Positions 61,721 to 64,000 of a stretch of DNA of 64,000 nucleotides are shown here, in pieces. Each line of letters begins with the position of its first letter. Position 1 is the first letter of the stretch. Source of the DNA: Ptychodera flava (Eukaryota; Hemichordata; Enteropneusta; Ptychoderidae); NCBI RefSeq assembly GCF_041260155.1, contig NC_091933.1, positions 25,596,674-25,660,673 of the forward strand. The letters are read 5' to 3'. Position numbers and translations under genes: made by a program. The notes below the pieces were generated by a model. The model ran no database searches, was not told the origin of the DNA, and saw nothing but the letters and a program-made list of their open reading frames with translations.

Positions 61721-62190
61721 CTGCGTTCACAAATAATAGTGGGAGGGGTTGGCGTAATCGCAATTGAAATGCTGTCTTTTCAGATCACCCTCAATACCCT
61801 CAAAATTGTACAAGTCCCCTCGCTCGCAATATGATCAAAAATTTTCAAGCTCCGTAAATTATCATACAGCCGCATATGCAAGCACAGAAAAATAAATATG
61901 TATCGCGCAATTTTGCTCAAAGATGTCCGACACTACCTTTTATCAGCAGCTTTTGGAGCCTATTTCTAAGGCAATTTGTTAAATTGTTTTTTTAATGCAT
62001 TTGGATTTGTCCATCTACCGTAAGCCGACTTGAATTAATCCAACTTCAAGCAAGTCAATGGCACATGCTTAAGAGCACACAAAATGACAATCATGAGAGA
62101 GTATTCAAATTGTGAATTCCTGGCTACATTTTGGCAAAAATGTGAAAAACTGAGCAAAGTCGCCTATCGGATTTGTTTTTCAAAAGTAAC
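61721..62190 (-). mobile_element. Truncated MITE abutting the exon 12 splice donor
   Basis: CTGCGTTCACAAAT begins seven bases after the exon 12 boundary and corresponds to the right end of the element at 50469-51161 read in reverse. Interior matches include GACACTACC, GATTAATCCAAC-like sequence and CTGGCTACATTTTG in inverted order. The far terminus is missing. Confidence 0.7.
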
Positions 62191-62378
62191 GAGATATATA
62201 TGACTTAGACGCTACATATAAAAGTTTTACAAAATTGACAAAACTGGAAGGTTAAAACGTTCCATCAACTAAACGTTTCAACCTCTGAAATTGTATGTGA
62301 AAATTTAATTCACTGCATTAACTTGAAATGGATGGCTTTATATATTGATTTCAAGTTATTTTCGTGAAAATGTGACTT

Positions 62379-63215
62379 TCATCGTACATTTCTTATAATG
62401 GATGGTGACCCCATATGTCTTCTTGATTGTCCTTTCACTGCATCATATTTAAGACGAGACGAAAAGTGAACAACCTCAGTGTCTGTCTTCTCATCATTAA
62501 GTATTAGCATATTGGATTTCATCCAGCAGTGGATAACGTTGACACATACCTCGACAGAAACGAGAACTTCATCAGGTCTTCTACACACAACATAAATCTG
62601 TGTATCATCCGCATACATCATATGATTAAAACCATGCTGGACGATGATGTCTTCAAGTGGTTATGTGTACAGAGTAAAAAGAATCGGGCCCAGAACTGAG
62701 CCCTGGGGAACACTATACTCCATATGTGTACTAGCTGATGCTGCAGAGCCAACTTTGACGCACTGATTGCGATGGTGGAGATAAGATTTGAACCACGATA
62801 GAGCTGTACCTGTGATACCAAACCGAAATTGAAGTCTATGAAGTAGTATCTTATGATCAACTGTGTCTAAGGCCGCCGACAAGTCCAGCATGATGAGGAG
62901 AACGTCGTTTTTATCGTTGAGAGCAAGCATGATTTTATTATGAACACGCAGAAGGGCAGTCTCTGTACTATGATGAGCGCTATATGCGCTCTGGAACTTG
63001 GAAAACAGAGAGTGATCACTGAGGTAACTGCTCAGCTGCGATGCAACAATGCGCTCAAGAACTTTATACAAGAATGGTAAATTCGATAAGGGTCGATAAC
63101 TCTTCAGGATGTTTGAGTTGAGGTCCGGTTTTTTGAGCAGTGGTCGGATGATGGCACAATTAAAGTGAGTGGGCACACTTCCAGATGACAGCGATTCATC
63201 GAAAAGATGCACCAA
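62379..63215 (-). pseudogene. Antisense LINE reverse transcriptase fragment (L2/CR1-like)
   Basis: From 63215 down the frame reads KSYRPLSNLPFLYKVLERIV, FQSAYSAHHSTETALLRV, then LDLSAALDTVDH (motif A, usually SAAFDTVDH), and VPQGSVLGPILFTLY. After a one-base frame change near 62655-62661 it continues PLEDIIVQHGF and the catalytic YADDTQ (about 62615-62590). The element inserted in antisense downstream of ABCC exon 12. The fragment covers fingers and palm only. Confidence 0.88.
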
Positions 63216-63277
63216 AACTTGTTATAAATGGTGATATGTGAGACATAAACTGAATATCCTAAGGTTTTAGAACAGAG

Positions 63278-63970
63278 TTGTTAATATGTCAAATGACAGA
63301 ATCACAAAAAGTTGTTTTTCTGTGGGATTACATTCTAAGAGATAGAATCAAGAATTGGTCTTATGATATAGCTAATGCATTTAGAGATATTAATTTACAT
63401 AATGACTTTTTAAATCTTGAAACTTTAAATTTGGACTTTGCCTCTTGTAAGTTAAAATATATTGAAAGAAAATGGTGTACAGATGTGTGTAGAAAACCCA
63501 AGTTAAGAACCTATGTAACTTCGAAACATGAAACATTAAAATATGAAACAGAAAATTATTTACTGCAACCATTGTCAAGACCGAAACGCTCAATTCTTGC
63601 ACAATTCAGAACTGGTATTTTACCTTTAAAAGTAGAAACAGGCAGATTTCAGCAATTACCAGTGGAGGATAGAATTTGTAATTTTTGTCCAGGGTCTGAA
63701 ACTGAAGAAGAGAAACACTTTCTTTTCTGTATGATTCCCTAAGAGATACATTATTTGGAAAAGTGTTCAGTGCTCTTCATATTACTGATAAGGTTGAACT
63801 ACTGATGCCTAAAACAACTGACTTGTTTTCAGAAAGATTAACTCCTCTCACTCAGAATACTGTTACTTTTTTCTTTTTTTCTATTTATTTATTTCTTGTT
63901 GAAATTGGTTTTCTGTGTCTTATAAGCCCAAGGGGCTGGATGCGTCAAGTTTTAACATATATTGTACTAC
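63278..63970 (+). pseudogene. LINE-type C-terminal fragment with zinc knuckle
   Basis: The frame from 63278 to 63742 ends with ILAQFRTGILPLKVETGRF and RICNFCPGSETEEEKHFLFC, a Cys2-His-Cys type knuckle seen at the end of many LINE ORF2 proteins. After a frame change at the stop the reading continues (YRDTLFGKVFSALH) to about 63850. A short 3' tail with AGCCCAAGGGGCTGGATG follows. It appears 5' truncated; the clade is uncertain. Confidence 0.65.
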
Positions 63971-64000
63971 ACATGTTAGCAAATGTAAACTTTAAGTCCA

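Overview
The window is metazoan nuclear DNA. It has spliced genes with GT-AG introns, abundant LINE and MITE-type repeats, large microsatellites and roughly 60% A+T. No species can be fixed from sequence alone. A Tx1-clade LINE, a SUR-like ABCC gene with few-hundred-base to 2-kb introns, and an expanded family of CTHRC1-like collagen-stalk proteins together suggest a non-vertebrate deuterostome (hemichordate or cephalochordate grade). A cnidarian or another marine invertebrate is not excluded.

Layout. 1-4304 is a decayed Tx1-like LINE: ORF1 tail, endonuclease, YADD reverse transcriptase and CCHC tail, with frameshifts and one nonsense codon. 5294-5958 holds an antisense piece of a second LINE, and about 6553-6645 a tRNA-derived SINE head or tRNA relic. 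From about 7.2 kb to 42.5 kb lies a tandem array of four CTHRC1-like genes, all on the + strand and all with the same four-exon structure and intron phases (0, 0, 1): copy A (9982-13993, open), copy B (17387-24195, pseudogene), copy C (27121-32205, one-base frameshift) and copy D (36984-42489, open). A and B belong to a recent duplication unit of about 7.5-10 kb. C and D form a second, older pair with a different signal-peptide exon. The introns and spacers carry inserted MITEs, microsatellites and a 135-146 bp satellite.

42.5-51.9 kb is mostly repeat: MITEs, a 35-bp minisatellite, a large hairpin with simple-repeat centre, palindromes, and degenerate tandem repeats. 51981-61714 holds the first 12 recognisable exons of a SUR-like (ABCC8/9-type) ABC transporter: TMD0, the L0 linker, TMD1 and the start of NBD1 through Walker A. 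The gene continues beyond the window or is broken by the repeats at 61.7-64 kb (a MITE and two LINE fragments).

The CTHRC1-like proteins are predicted to be secreted, each with a signal peptide, a Cys-rich neck, ten Gly-X-Y triplets and a C-terminal globular domain. The ABCC protein is a membrane protein. Nothing in the sequence links the two loci functionally.

The most unusual observation is a family of about 700-bp non-autonomous DNA transposons. They have CACAGA... termini and exact 7-bp target duplications (three copies). Separately there is a 32-bp perfect palindrome with CACAG/CTGTG ends, also flanked by an exact 7-bp duplication, which looks like a minimal insertion of the same type.
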